Of a DNA stretch of 45,806 nucleotides, positions 25,001 to 32,990 are shown piece by piece. Position numbers and translations under genes: made by a program. The notes below the pieces were generated by a model. The model worked only from the letters and a program-made list of their open reading frames with translations, did no database searches and was not told the DNA's origin. Source of the DNA: Asticcacaulis benevestitus DSM 16100 = ATCC BAA-896. Lineage in GTDB: Bacteria > Pseudomonadota > Alphaproteobacteria > Caulobacterales > Caulobacteraceae. The stretch covers positions 1 through 45,806 of the forward strand of contig NZ_AQWM01000029.1 in the NCBI RefSeq assembly GCF_000376105.1, in the 5' to 3' direction. Position 1 is the stretch's first letter. Every line of letters begins with the position of its first letter.

Positions 25001-28000
25001 CATTCACCGGTCACATAATTGTAAACCTCGGCAAGCCGAGAGTTCGGATTGGCAATTGACGGATCTGCATTCGTATTCCAATCGGCCGGCCGCAAGTCAA
25101 GATCATATCGCACACCGACCGCGAAGCGTTCTGCACTTATGGCATCGTTGCTCGTCGCATCATCCGTGAAATTAAAATCACTTCCTCCCATGTACCAGTT
25201 GAAGGCTTGGTCCGGCGCCAAGAGCAACGTATCGTTTCCGTTACCCCCTATGATGCTATCGCCCCCGGTGCCTCCCACGAGAGTATCATTGCCGTCGCCG
25301 CCACGTAGGACGTCATTCCCCGCAATAGACGCGAGATAGTCGTCTCCTGCATCACCGTAAAGATTGTCGCTTCCAAGGCCGCCGATCAAGACATCGTTAT
25401 CAGCCCCGCCGTAGATAATGTCATTGCCTGCGCCACCGTCCAACCAATCCCAGCCAGCCCGGCCATACAAGGTGTCGTTCCCCTGCCCGCCTAGGAATAT
25501 GTCATCACCACCTGTATCGTCTAAAGACACAGCAGATGTACGACCGCTACGATCGATGAAATCGTTGGCTACAGAAACGCTACCGGACGTGCTGTACCCA
25601 ACTTTTGACACCTGATCTATATAGACGCTGTAGCCTCTATCTTCCCATTCGGGGATCGCTGCGTTAGATATTACCTCACGCGTCAATGGTCGGGTAAAGA
25701 AGGCATAGGGTTCATTTCCACCAGTGCTCATCAATCGCAACATAACGCGTCGGTAAGCCGTCCCGGGAGGAGCAACGGAGCTGACGTTGAGTTGGTTATA
25801 ATTGTTGATATCGCCTTGATAGCTACCGCTTTCTCGTGCACTTCCGCCAGCCTGCGCCCAAGCGAGGTGATTTTTATTTTCGTCGAGGTACTGAATAAAC
25901 AAACCAGCAAATCCGCGATGTTGGGCTGCAGACACACTGGCCTCGTATGTCGCCCCAGCGCGGGACACGATAAGATCGGAATAAGTGTCTACCACTTTAT
26001 TGGTCGTGGTTCCCGCCATGTGAACCCAAAGGACATCATTCCCGTTTCCAGACCAATCCTGCATATTCACGCCTCGCCCCCAAGCGGTCGTGGAATCGGT
26101 TGCCACGTCCCAGAACCCTGCAGAGAGGTTTTGAAAACGGCCGTCTTTAATATCGCTGCTTCGCGGTCCGTTAAGGGCTTGTGGCAATTCTTCGAATACC
26201 CCTTCAACCGCGCCAAGAGCCTTTACGGAAATTATAGCGCCCGATCCCGCACGCAATGCGATATTTGCGTCTTCGAAATACAAGCCGGAATTTTTGTTGA
26301 CGCCGAAGCTATTAAGGAAACCGGCCATTCCGCCGTAAAAGTCTGATGTCGCAAACTGGTCGAGCTTGAGTTCAGTGGCGCGCTGTAATGTGACAATCCA
26401 AGGATTACTAAGGGTTTGTGCTTTAGCTGTAGCCGTGAGCCGGTCGAATTGCGCCATGTTCCCCAAGTAGATGGTAGCATCTGATGGCGCGAGCGAGCTC
26501 TTTGATATTTTATCTATTAACGCCTTGTTGGTCCCTGCATAAAATGCTTGATCCGTAGCAATGAGCGACGGTAGAGATTTGGCGAGAATTGCAGAAACAA
26601 TTCGATCAATGACCGCCTTATTGGCGTTGTAAATAGAAGTATCAGATCCAGAGTAAACGGATGGCGCTCCCAAGCGAACCATCCTGTCAACGATATCTTT
26701 ATTGCTACCTACATAAAATATTTCGTCATTTTTGTTCCTGAGAATGGCCGCAATTCTATCAAATTGCGTTAGATTTGCCGCATAGGCTGAATTTTCAGTG
26801 GCCTGAAGAGTTTGACCACCGGCAAGCTTGTCAGCAATAACTTTATTTCCAGAGACGTCGTAGAATGTCTGGTCCGTTGCGGTGAGGACGCGTGTTTTGT
26901 ACCCCTCAAGCAAGTATCCATTGAGTAGTTTTTTGTTCTTTGCGTAAAAGTCAAAGTCCTCAGCAGTCTGAAGATCGCCGCCTAACGTTAGAATATCCTT
27001 GGCTGCGCTTTGTAAGATGGCTCGCTTCATAAATATGTCGCCACCAACGATTTTAGTATTGCGAATAGCAGCTAAAGATCCAAAGTCTACCGCTTCATCG
27101 GCCGACGACACATCCTTCCTTGTTCCATTTACCTTAACGTAAAGCTGCCCACCAGTATGACCATAGGCTTGGGTTGTATTTACGCCATTCAGGTTGGAAA
27201 CCCAAGGGCGATCATCGCCGCTAGTGACCCTTCCAATAAATCCATTAAGTACATCGCGGGCACTTGTTGCCATACTTTGCGCCAGGTCGGTATTTCCACC
27301 GTTTGCCGAAGTTACGGCTCCCAATTCGTATCTTGCGTACGGCAACTGAAGTACCGTTTCCGCATTTGCCGAAGGTACTCTGGGCTTTTTAGCCCCAAAC
27401 AGATTGCCAACAAACGTGCCGAGTACTTGGCCGAAGAAAGAACCGACGGGACCGCCTATGATTTGTCCGATGGCGGAGCCAATAGCCGATAATAATACGG
27501 CTGCCTGGTTGATAGGCTGAATAATGGCCGAAGCAATTTTAGAAGCAATGAAGGACGACAGAGCGTTGCCAAAGACCTGGCCGAATTTGATATTTTCAAC
27601 CCCTGGCAGATTGCTGGCGGTGAATACCCCTTCGAAGGGTTTGAGATTGGCTCCAAGATTTGCAATAACTTTGTCTATAACAGCGTTGGTGCTTGCAGAA
27701 ACCACAGTAGTAAAGAGCTCAGAACCAAAACCTTTCAGCCCGAGGGAAGTTGCCAGTTGTCCTGCGAGCATTGAGCTTACAGTGCCGACAATAGCCGTCT
27801 CCATACGCTGTCTGACGTCTAACTGAAATGACTCAAGCACTGACGAACGAACCTGTGTGCTAGCGTCGTTATAGATGCCCTGAGGCGTACCTTTAATGCC
27901 TGCGGCAATCCGCTGTCCCATTTCGCCCAACACTGACGAATATAGTATGCCCTTAAGTTTATCATTACCGGCAAGGTAGTTACCTAAAGTGGCGCCGATG

Positions 28001-29169
28001 ACATCTCCGACTTGGATGGTTGTAGAGCTAGGATTGAATCCTCTACCATCACGAAGCGGAGCCGATCCCACAACTGACCCCTCTTTTGAAATGCCGACTA
28101 TGATAGTAGCCCCTGTTGGAACACCATTCGCATCCGTGATATATCCCGTGGCCGTCGAACTGTTCGGCGTTGCTACTACGATAGCGTCTTTGATTACTGG
28201 CACGCCATTCTCTGTGACAGTCACCTTCGACTTAATAATGCGCGCATCCCTAACGCCGCTCATAACTACCTGTGAGCCGATTTTCACATTCAACAGACCC
28301 GTGGTCTTTGAGATCTCCACCTCTACTAAATTTTGCCCAGTCGAGGTACGATAGATCCTCTTTACCGATGTGGCAGTTTCGTCTGCATATGCGCTCTCGT
28401 AGTCGGCATAATTTACGCTAAAGCCGGAAATAATTTTCCCTTTAGAATCTATGACATATAAAAAATTTCTATCATCGGACAGATCAGCGGTGCCTCGGTC
28501 GTCACTCGTAATATCGAGTTGCATTCCGCCTTCCAGGTTATACGCGAAGTGTCGGCCCACAACGAAGACAGTCACCCCATCTTCACTTTTAATCAGGTCA
28601 GCTCCAACGCTCCCTGCAGTTGTCTCGATCGCCTTATTGTATGAATTGAATGTACGGATTCCTTCAGAAAATTGCGCTACACCCTCGTCAAAATAATTAA
28701 TGAAATCCTTGTTGTTTTTAACAAATTTAGCCGATCTAATTAGAAGGCTAGCCCCCTTTCCTGTAGGCGTAAATTGGGCAATAATTTTGATAGCAGCCCA
28801 ACCACCTCTCGCTACATTCAAACCGATATCCAACATCAGCAAATTATTATTTGGGTTGTTGGGACTATTATTTATCTGCTCGATATCCGTCGCAATGGCT
28901 GTAGCAGCACTTACGAGGGTTGCTGAGTCTGCTATCACACCGTCGATTGTTCCGGTTGCATCCAGCTCCTTGGCGAAAGTAACAGTTGCCGTGGTCAGGT
29001 TTTTACCCGCGTTTACAAGGTCACCAAGATGCGCTGGACTGGGATCAGCCTTGTAGGCAGTAGCTGCCTTTTGAGCTACCTCGATCGCCAACAAAAACGA
29101 AGTCATTTTTCGCCTTATTTTGGTGTAGTCGAATATACCCTTCAGCATCGGCTTAACTTTGATACCCAT
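22030..29169 (-). CDS. Giant RTX exoprotein 1 (2379 aa), type I secretion substrate
   Basis: This is a calcium-binding RTX protein secreted by the nearby T1SS. The start chosen is ATG 29169 (GGGG ten bases before it) rather than TTG 29187. Order of parts: a helical N-terminal region (~1-430) without an enzyme motif; a Gly/Ala-rich hydrophobic stretch ~430-610 with glycine-zipper segments (GSAIGQIIGGPVGSFFG), typical of pore-forming RTX proteins; seven ~25-residue repeats at ~730-920; a jelly-roll-like carbohydrate-binding-type domain ~1001-1170; GGxGxDxUx repeats ~1217-1804; EF-hand-like calcium loops (VDRNGDGAINTLSE, DSNGDSLLNRSDE, VDANQNGRST) ~1927-2044; and a C-terminal secretion tail. The C-terminal ~50 residues (LLRQSMAAFGG...AVWNRD) are nearly the same as in RTX-2. 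No peptidase motif was found. It is more AT-rich than the T1SS genes. Confidence 0.92.
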   Translation of the reverse strand: MGIKVKPMLKGIFDYTKIRRKMTSFLLAIEVAQKAATAYKADPSPAHLGDLVNAGKNLTTATVTFAKELDATGTIDGVIADSATLVSAATAIATDIEQINNSPNNPNNNLLMLDIGLNVARGGWAAIKIIAQFTPTGKGASLLIRSAKFVKNNKDFINYFDEGVAQFSEGIRTFNSYNKAIETTAGSVGADLIKSEDGVTVFVVGRHFAYNLEGGMQLDITSDDRGTADLSDDRNFLYVIDSKGKIISGFSVNYADYESAYADETATSVKRIYRTSTGQNLVEVEISKTTGLLNVKIGSQVVMSGVRDARIIKSKVTVTENGVPVIKDAIVVATPNSSTATGYITDANGVPTGATIIVGISKEGSVVGSAPLRDGRGFNPSSTTIQVGDVIGATLGNYLAGNDKLKGILYSSVLGEMGQRIAAGIKGTPQGIYNDASTQVRSSVLESFQLDVRQRMETAIVGTVSSMLAGQLATSLGLKGFGSELFTTVVSASTNAVIDKVIANLGANLKPFEGVFTASNLPGVENIKFGQVFGNALSSFIASKIASAIIQPINQAAVLLSAIGSAIGQIIGGPVGSFFGQVLGTFVGNLFGAKKPRVPSANAETVLQLPYARYELGAVTSANGGNTDLAQSMATSARDVLNGFIGRVTSGDDRPWVSNLNGVNTTQAYGHTGGQLYVKVNGTRKDVSSADEAVDFGSLAAIRNTKIVGGDIFMKRAILQSAAKDILTLGGDLQTAEDFDFYAKNKKLLNGYLLEGYKTRVLTATDQTFYDVSGNKVIADKLAGGQTLQATENSAYAANLTQFDRIAAILRNKNDEIFYVGSNKDIVDRMVRLGAPSVYSGSDTSIYNANKAVIDRIVSAILAKSLPSLIATDQAFYAGTNKALIDKISKSSLAPSDATIYLGNMAQFDRLTATAKAQTLSNPWIVTLQRATELKLDQFATSDFYGGMAGFLNSFGVNKNSGLYFEDANIALRAGSGAIISVKALGAVEGVFEELPQALNGPRSSDIKDGRFQNLSAGFWDVATDSTTAWGRGVNMQDWSGNGNDVLWVHMAGTTTNKVVDTYSDLIVSRAGATYEASVSAAQHRGFAGLFIQYLDENKNHLAWAQAGGSARESGSYQGDINNYNQLNVSSVAPPGTAYRRVMLRLMSTGGNEPYAFFTRPLTREVISNAAIPEWEDRGYSVYIDQVSKVGYSTSGSVSVANDFIDRSGRTSAVSLDDTGGDDIFLGGQGNDTLYGRAGWDWLDGGAGNDIIYGGADNDVLIGGLGSDNLYGDAGDDYLASIAGNDVLRGGDGNDTLVGGTGGDSIIGGNGNDTLLLAPDQAFNWYMGGSDFNFTDDATSNDAISAERFAVGVRYDLDLRPADWNTNADPSIANPNSRLAEVYNYVTGEWLTSNGLINIESGTGSAFADLIYGTTGANTLKGLSGRDTLDGRGGDDILEGGADADVLTGGAGSDTLSYEGSSEEVYVSLAGLSAIGGDAEGDSWSSIENLRGSKYSDELKGDANQNIIQGLSGHDWIIATGNGAVTQTFTTSYNYYLDVPILVPTGWSGGDIYDGGLGTDTVDYSEAASAVTAYLGTYSETTASQGSGSGGLATGHTYISIESIVGSDYNDALSAGAGAHSLEGGKGNDTLSGGTGADTYLFSRGDGSDTVTEDNGGSNTLKIARNLKYSDLYISTSGGSSGFLDVGIRGTAADKVRVTANFATLGNNKLKTLDIGGASQLDISQIAFQPSGSTDGNDTINGSTNSDWIMGYNGNDIISGSGSAWEDHGNIIIGGLGNDTITTYSGDDQFAYDRGDGADTITDTGGDDTLVFGATATADDVIFEVLGGDLYIGLKDTLDSSKTASQVADRVKIINGGTKTTVHTTIDYYQTDDSGYTWVYFSETITTVAFPTVEFVLAGGTSIDLRKSDIAWNATETWNYQSVYPIVLDLGGDGLDLSTVDGSNVIVQTAEGGLSKLGWVGPTDGILAVDRNGDGAINTLSEISFAQDKKGATSDLEGLKTWDSNGDSLLNRSDESFDKILLWVDANQNGRSTPQELKTLTEAGIAAIDLNGVATGYTQAMTIDNFVQNTMKFIWADGQQGDAYDVALARHVLGSNGIYAGDYQAEWGAGNSDGKLGRLLNDPATAAKAARIVGKKALLDQIGASYQEVKAKAQVDFSDNDHLDAKIIERWEKMNKSEQAAWLSGQASNVGDRVRLLSSSQARLVTVQQAENATASLSGHIASSSQNAEIKPARPANEGAVPAQLNNDAKFANQPVNAQSLVASAPDTSPIKPVETSSSHRTAWWNGESSQGGTAPGASLADLLSIMGQEPVAPGNLLDFQDTLPQQQLLLRQSMAAFGGTSGGTAAVWNRDGAAAQTSLAASSGVQNSWPAGIGIAAA
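23760..25520 (-). repeat. RTX nonapeptide repeat blocks of RTX-1
   Basis: Three clusters of glycine/aspartate nonapeptides (GG.GNDTL..) lie here, for example GGQGNDTLYG, GGAGNDIIYG and GGDGNDTLVGG. They form calcium-bound beta-rolls that fold only outside the cell. The clusters alternate with longer inserts shared with RTX-2 (such as 'GGDIYDGGLG'). Confidence 0.9.
26410..26980 (-). repeat. Seven tandem ~25-residue repeats specific to RTX-1
   Basis: Successive units share a pattern of Thr/Ser-Asp/Glu, then an aromatic-Tyr pair, Asn-Lys/Gln, then Ile/Phe-Asp-Arg/Lys-Ile/Leu. Examples are TDQTFYDVSGNKVIADK, NDEIFYVGSNKDIVDR, SDTSIYNANKAVIDR, TDQAFYAGTNKALIDK and SDATIYLGNMAQFDR. RTX-2 has only one degenerate copy at the matching place (NEYSSYNQYRTYING). 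The unit type is not one I can name. Confidence 0.7.
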
Positions 29170-29193
29170 GGCAGCCCCCAAAATCAAAAATGG

Positions 29194-29826
29194 TTATATA
29201 TTTTTCGAGATACGCGATTTTACAAAGATGAAACGAAAGAAACTAAACAAGAAAAAAATTAACGATAATGTCGTGCAAAGAATATATCCATACATCATAT
29301 AAACAGTATGCACGCCTGCCTGGCCATTATTGGATCTGTTGCGGTGAGATCCATACTCGTCGATCGAGATAACGCTATTTTTTATACTTGAAACTGATTC
29401 GCCATAAGAGATAAGCTTTCCATCACTGGCCTCGACATCTAACATAACGTAATATGGGGCGATATCTCTACCTTCATTATCATTGTAATATTGAACGGAG
29501 GCAGATTTGCCGTCTAAGCCACGTGTCCGCCGCCCAAAGCCGTCACTATCAAGGCATTGGTTGATTGCTGGTCCAGGCTCGCAATTAAGCTCCAAGGTGT
29601 CACCAGCCTGAGTCCGAAAAGTATAAGGACCATTCGAGCAATAACGTGAATTACAATCAACAAGATTGTGAGAAGCGAAAGATCCTTCCGAAACGGAAAG
29701 GTCGCCCTCGGCAGGTGCCACCCAGCTTCTGAATACTAGGCTATTCAGATACGTTGGTGACAACGCGAGACAAATCACCAAAAAAACAGCGGATAGTTTT
29801 AAAGCTCCGCTTCTGTTTTCAGCCAT
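29194..29826 (-). CDS. Two-helix membrane protein heading the RTX-1 unit
   Basis: This 210-residue inner-membrane protein starts at ATG 29826, which directly follows nine G residues. One helix is near the N-terminus (about 9-30) and one near the C-terminus (about 176-202, YGYILCTTLSLIFFLFSFF). Between them is a ~140-residue domain, probably periplasmic, with four cysteines (in DCNSRYC and ELNCEPG...QCLD) that could form disulfides. It resembles membrane proteins with a DUF3592-like layout, but I cannot name it. It ends 24 bases before RTX-1 and is probably co-transcribed; it may assist export or protect the cell. Confidence 0.7.
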   Translation of the reverse strand: MAENRSGALKLSAVFLVICLALSPTYLNSLVFRSWVAPAEGDLSVSEGSFASHNLVDCNSRYCSNGPYTFRTQAGDTLELNCEPGPAINQCLDSDGFGRRTRGLDGKSASVQYYNDNEGRDIAPYYVMLDVEASDGKLISYGESVSSIKNSVISIDEYGSHRNRSNNGQAGVHTVYMMYGYILCTTLSLIFFLFSFFRFIFVKSRISKNI

Positions 29827-29835
29827 CCCCCCCCC
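29827..29835 (-). repeat. G9 homopolymer directly before a start codon
   Basis: On the coding strand nine G residues run straight into the ATG at 29826. They double as the ribosome-binding sequence. A tract of this length can gain or lose bases by slippage and would change ribosome-site spacing for the RTX-1 unit. The rest of the 414-base gap up to 30240 has no supported gene; it also holds the conserved element at 29934-29970. Confidence 0.6.
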
Positions 29836-29933
29836 AATCGTCCATGCGGGACGAGAAAAACCTCACGATACGCAGACCACAATCTGAGTGGCCTTCCCTA
29901 CAAGCCAACTCCTCTTTTAGTAGCAAGACATTG

Positions 29934-29970
29934 CAATAAAGCAATGGTAAAATTATGCCACTTTTGTGAC
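29934..29970 (-). promoter_or_regulatory. 37-nt conserved upstream element, copy A (RTX-1 unit)
   Basis: Read on the minus strand it begins GTCACAAAAGTGGC. The whole 37 bases match the element at 41961-41997 at 29 positions, including the first 14 without a gap. It lies 107 bases before the start of the membrane protein that heads the RTX-1 unit. Non-coding conservation upstream of two paralogous units suggests a shared promoter or activator site. Confidence 0.6.
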
Positions 29971-30240
29971 AGTTTTATAAGTCATTGTTTTTACTGCCTG
30001 CTATTATTTTAACACGCAAAAGCACCGTGTAGTCGCGACATTGAGCCGTCTTCTTGGCATCTCAACTACATACCCGCCTCTGACCTTGAAGGTGACGAAG
30101 ACAATGGGTAGCCATACTTATCTAGCGCGAGAGAGGGTAAGGGATTGAATGGAAATTGTAGAGTTATTCGAACCTGAGCCTCAATCACACAACAGAGGCA
30201 AGGGCCACTATAAACACGGAGATAAGCATATATTGCCTCC

Positions 30241-31824
30241 TCAGTTTGAGTGTCCCGCGGTTCCGGGTATGGGTGTGGTTGGACTTTCGGTACCAAGCTC
30301 CAGGCTTTGGAGTTCACCTGAGGCTGGCGCAATAGCGTGGTAGAGTTTAGTCTGATCCAGTTCGTCGAGTCGAGTTTGATGGGCGTGGCTTTGCCCAAGA
30401 GTGTCTACCCCACGGATAAGATGCTCCCACGGCACGCCGTTTTTCGATTGGATTGTTCGCAGATTGCCAGCCACGTCGTAGGGATTGATACCGACAATCA
30501 GCACCCGCGCCTCCAGATAGCCTATGTGGCGCAGCAAGGACGCCTGCGCCACATAGGCATCGCGTCTTGAAGCGATCAGGGCGAGCTTGGCCTCGGTCAA
30601 GTTCTGCTCGGCAACCAGGACGTCCAGCGTTGATCGCTGACCAAATCGAAACTCTTCCTGCATACCCTCGGCAGCGATCTCAGCAGCCGCAAGTTGCCGC
30701 TGCTGTATGTCGAGGTTCAGCTTCGCCGAGACAACCTGGTTCCAGGCTCCCACGATGTTCTGCACCATGACACGTCGCGCACCCTCAATCCGTAAACGGT
30801 CGCCGGCGTTGCGGTTGATGGCCTCGCGATAGCCGGACGCATTGGCGCCGCCCGAGAAAAGAGGTTTCGTAAAGGTCAGGCTGACCGAGAAATCCGCATC
30901 CTGATCGCGCCGATCATAAGGGGACAGTTGGCCGTTGAAGCCGTAGGACGTTCGGGCGGACACAACCATGTTGTTGGCCGATCGTGCCTGATCCGCCTGC
31001 TTTTGGCTTTCACGTTCGTTGAACCGTGCTTGGAGGAGTTCCGGACTGTTGTCCATGGCGATGTCAAAGGCCTGGTCGAGCGTTGTCGGCACCAACGGGA
31101 GGGCTGGCGCTTCGTCTAACGTCCCGGGGTTCTGTCCGACCAAAGCCGCATAGGTGGCACGACTTGATTGCAACTGAACTTGCGTCAAGGTCATCTGCGC
31201 CCTTGCGGCTTCGAGTTGGGCCTTCGCTTGCTCGACATCTGTTCTTGTCACTTCACCAGCGACGCGACGCGCCTCCGTCATCTCCAGTTGGCGTTCGAGT
31301 GCTTTCAGATTGGCCTGTCTGGCGGCTAGGTTTTCCGTGTCACGGTTTACATCCTCGTAGGCGCCGATGACCTGTAGCAGCAAGTCACCCTCCGCTATCC
31401 TCAAGCTCTGTCGGCCTGACTGGACGCGATAAGAGGCCGCGTCAATGGCGCTGCTAGTCTGTCCTCCGGAATAGAGCATTTGCTCCATTACCAGACGCAC
31501 ATCGTCCTTGTTGGATTGCAGGCGCCGCCCGACAAGCGGATCGGCTGCCAGTCTCAGGGCCTGGGTTGCATCGCCGGCACGGCTGTCAACATAGTCGGCC
31601 GTCACCTGAAGGTCGCCCTTGGGACGGATCGCCGAATACGCCCTGACATAGGACTCATCAAGTGCCTTCAAATCATAGCGCTGGCTTTGCAGGACGGGAT
31701 TGGACTGGTAGGCCTGAACGATCGCTTCAAGTAGGGTATCGGCGTTCGCAAACTGCGGGGCAAAGGCAAGACTTATCGTCGCCGCCACACCTGACATCCA
31801 GTATCTAAGTTTTACGCCTACCAT
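30241..31824 (-). CDS. tolC: TolC-family outer-membrane channel of the T1SS
   Basis: This 527-residue outer-membrane efflux/secretion protein forms the trimeric channel-tunnel for the RTX proteins. It starts at ATG 31824 with GGGAA before it, overlapping the upstream gene by seven bases. A signal peptide covers ~1-28 (cleavage ANA-DT). Two TolC repeats follow, each with long helices: 'LLEAIVQAYQSNPVLQSQRYDLKALDE' type segments at ~30-60 and 'DVEQAKAQLEAARAQMT' at ~200-215, then 'DQAFDIAMDNSPELLQARFNE' starting the second half. A conserved 'FGQRSTLDVLVAEQNL' is near ~395. After the barrel the protein has an extra ~85-residue tail ending in a Pro/Thr-rich stretch, longer than usual. HlyB, HlyD and the HlyC-type gene are nearby, so this is a dedicated TolC. 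Confidence 0.93.
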   Translation of the reverse strand: MVGVKLRYWMSGVAATISLAFAPQFANADTLLEAIVQAYQSNPVLQSQRYDLKALDESYVRAYSAIRPKGDLQVTADYVDSRAGDATQALRLAADPLVGRRLQSNKDDVRLVMEQMLYSGGQTSSAIDAASYRVQSGRQSLRIAEGDLLLQVIGAYEDVNRDTENLAARQANLKALERQLEMTEARRVAGEVTRTDVEQAKAQLEAARAQMTLTQVQLQSSRATYAALVGQNPGTLDEAPALPLVPTTLDQAFDIAMDNSPELLQARFNERESQKQADQARSANNMVVSARTSYGFNGQLSPYDRRDQDADFSVSLTFTKPLFSGGANASGYREAINRNAGDRLRIEGARRVMVQNIVGAWNQVVSAKLNLDIQQRQLAAAEIAAEGMQEEFRFGQRSTLDVLVAEQNLTEAKLALIASRRDAYVAQASLLRHIGYLEARVLIVGINPYDVAGNLRTIQSKNGVPWEHLIRGVDTLGQSHAHQTRLDELDQTKLYHAIAPASGELQSLELGTESPTTPIPGTAGHSN

Positions 31825-32411
31825 TTCCCACGCTCAAAGCTGGTGTCAGCCGCACAGCCATTATATCTGGCGGCGGCAACGGCGCTTTCAAAACCTTTCA
31901 GTTTGAATTCGCGCGGTTGGCTTTTTTCGTTGGCGCGGATCGTCACCACCCGAGCGTTGCCAATCTCCGCCTCGGGGAGGAGAACGACACCTCCTGTGGG
32001 ATTTTCCAGGCTTGCGCCTTCAAGAGAGACCCGGTTCGCGGCCAGGACAGGAGATAGAGTCTGCCAACGCTTTGCAGGCCTGTTATCGATGCTGTACCAG
32101 GCGTTAAGCGTGTTGACGTTCTCCCCCATCTCAAAGCCGAAGGTCTTCTGAGCATAGGTGATGCGACCTTCGGTCAGGGTCTTCATCTTCATCAGGCGAC
32201 ACCGCACCTGCCCGGTGAAGCCGTCGGTTTGGATCGTCATGCGCCAGAGTTTGGCATCGTAGGTTCGCTCTTTAACTTTTTGCGCCTTATGGCGCAGCTC
32301 GCGCTCTGACGGTTCACCCTTGTGAGGGTGTAGCCAGCGCGGCAGGCTCCCCTCAAGCTGTTTGGGCCAGGCGAGGGTCCACAGGCCTATGGCCATAACA
32401 GATAACAACAC
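31818..32411 (-). CDS. Anchored periplasmic protein between hlyC and tolC
   Basis: This 197-residue protein starts at GTG 32411, seven bases after a GGGGGG run; TTG 32408 is also possible. The first ~15 residues are hydrophobic (LLSVMAIGLWTLAW) and form a signal anchor. The remainder is strand-rich and probably periplasmic: residues 55-190 contain 'LWRMTIQTDGFTGQVRCRL', 'ITYAQKTFGFEMGENVN' and 'AWYSIDNRPAKRW'. It has two cysteines that could pair. It lies 24 bases after the acyltransferase and overlaps tolC, so it belongs to the secretion operon. The function is unknown. Confidence 0.7.
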   Translation of the reverse strand: MLLSVMAIGLWTLAWPKQLEGSLPRWLHPHKGEPSERELRHKAQKVKERTYDAKLWRMTIQTDGFTGQVRCRLMKMKTLTEGRITYAQKTFGFEMGENVNTLNAWYSIDNRPAKRWQTLSPVLAANRVSLEGASLENPTGGVVLLPEAEIGNARVVTIRANEKSQPREFKLKGFESAVAAARYNGCAADTSFERGKW

Positions 32412-32435
32412 GATAATCCCCCCGTGGGCTTTGAG

Positions 32436-32888
32436 TTAGTTGACGGAAGGCGCCTGATAGGTCGAGACAATCCGTGCGCCGTTCTGGTCGATGGTGTGGT
32501 ACTTGAACGGCTTGCCGTTGAAGATGCTCGCCGCGAGGTCTGCCAGTATCTCGTCCGTGGCACCAAAGGGTGCAACTAGATCGATCAACCACGGGCGATC
32601 ACCATTCTGCCATTCGTCCGGACGCAGTTTGCCGCCGCCGGCTTCGAGACGGGCCTCGGTTTCTTCCGACACCGTCGCCCACAGGGCCACGGCTGCCGGG
32701 CTGTTGGGGCCGTTCCACACGCGGAACTGCTCCAGCAGGATCGCCGGCATAGCGAACCATTCAAGATCGCCAATGAACAGTTGCTTATGCAAGGGCGATT
32801 GCGTCATCAGCCATGTGATCTCGCCGAGGACTTGCGCCACCGTCTTTTGCGGCGTGGCTGCGGGTTGTGCCGAAGAGGTTTCATCCAT
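32436..32888 (-). CDS. hlyC: RTX toxin-activating lysine acyltransferase (HlyC family)
   Basis: This 150-residue cytoplasmic enzyme transfers a fatty acyl group from acyl-carrier protein to internal lysines of an RTX protoxin, which activates it. Motifs match HlyC: 'LGEITWLMTQSPLHK' (21-35) with the catalytic histidine H34 and the nearby S31; 'DLEWFAMPAILLEQFRVW' (41-58); and 'LIDLVAPFG' with D103, the second catalytic position. The start chosen is ATG 32888, ten bases from GGAG; ATG 32894 is too close. It lies just after RTX-2, as in many RTX operons, so RTX-2 is the likely substrate. RTX-1 may also be acylated. The acylated lysines cannot be picked from the sequence. Confidence 0.9.
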   Translation of the reverse strand: MDETSSAQPAATPQKTVAQVLGEITWLMTQSPLHKQLFIGDLEWFAMPAILLEQFRVWNGPNSPAAVALWATVSEETEARLEAGGGKLRPDEWQNGDRPWLIDLVAPFGATDEILADLAASIFNGKPFKYHTIDQNGARIVSTYQAPSVN

Positions 32889-32990
32889 TATCATTAAACT
32901 CCATAGGTTCATCCGCTCCGACCTGTTTAGTGGAGCGGATATTTGTCATTGTCAGCGTCCGATCAGACGCTTGTAGGGTGAGCCACTGCC

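Noticed and set aside
23760-25520. Regular short repeats that could be mistaken for a CRISPR array
   Set aside because: The period corresponds to 9-residue glycine/aspartate coding repeats inside a long open frame, with no constant repeat-spacer pattern.
29934-29970. Sigma-54 (-24/-12) promoter in the shared element
   Set aside because: The TGGC is followed at the expected distance by CC rather than GC, and the conservation extends well outside a -24/-12 pattern.
30066-30398. 110-aa minus-strand frame after tolC
   Set aside because: Most of it overlaps the tolC 3' end in another frame, and the unique part has no coding character.
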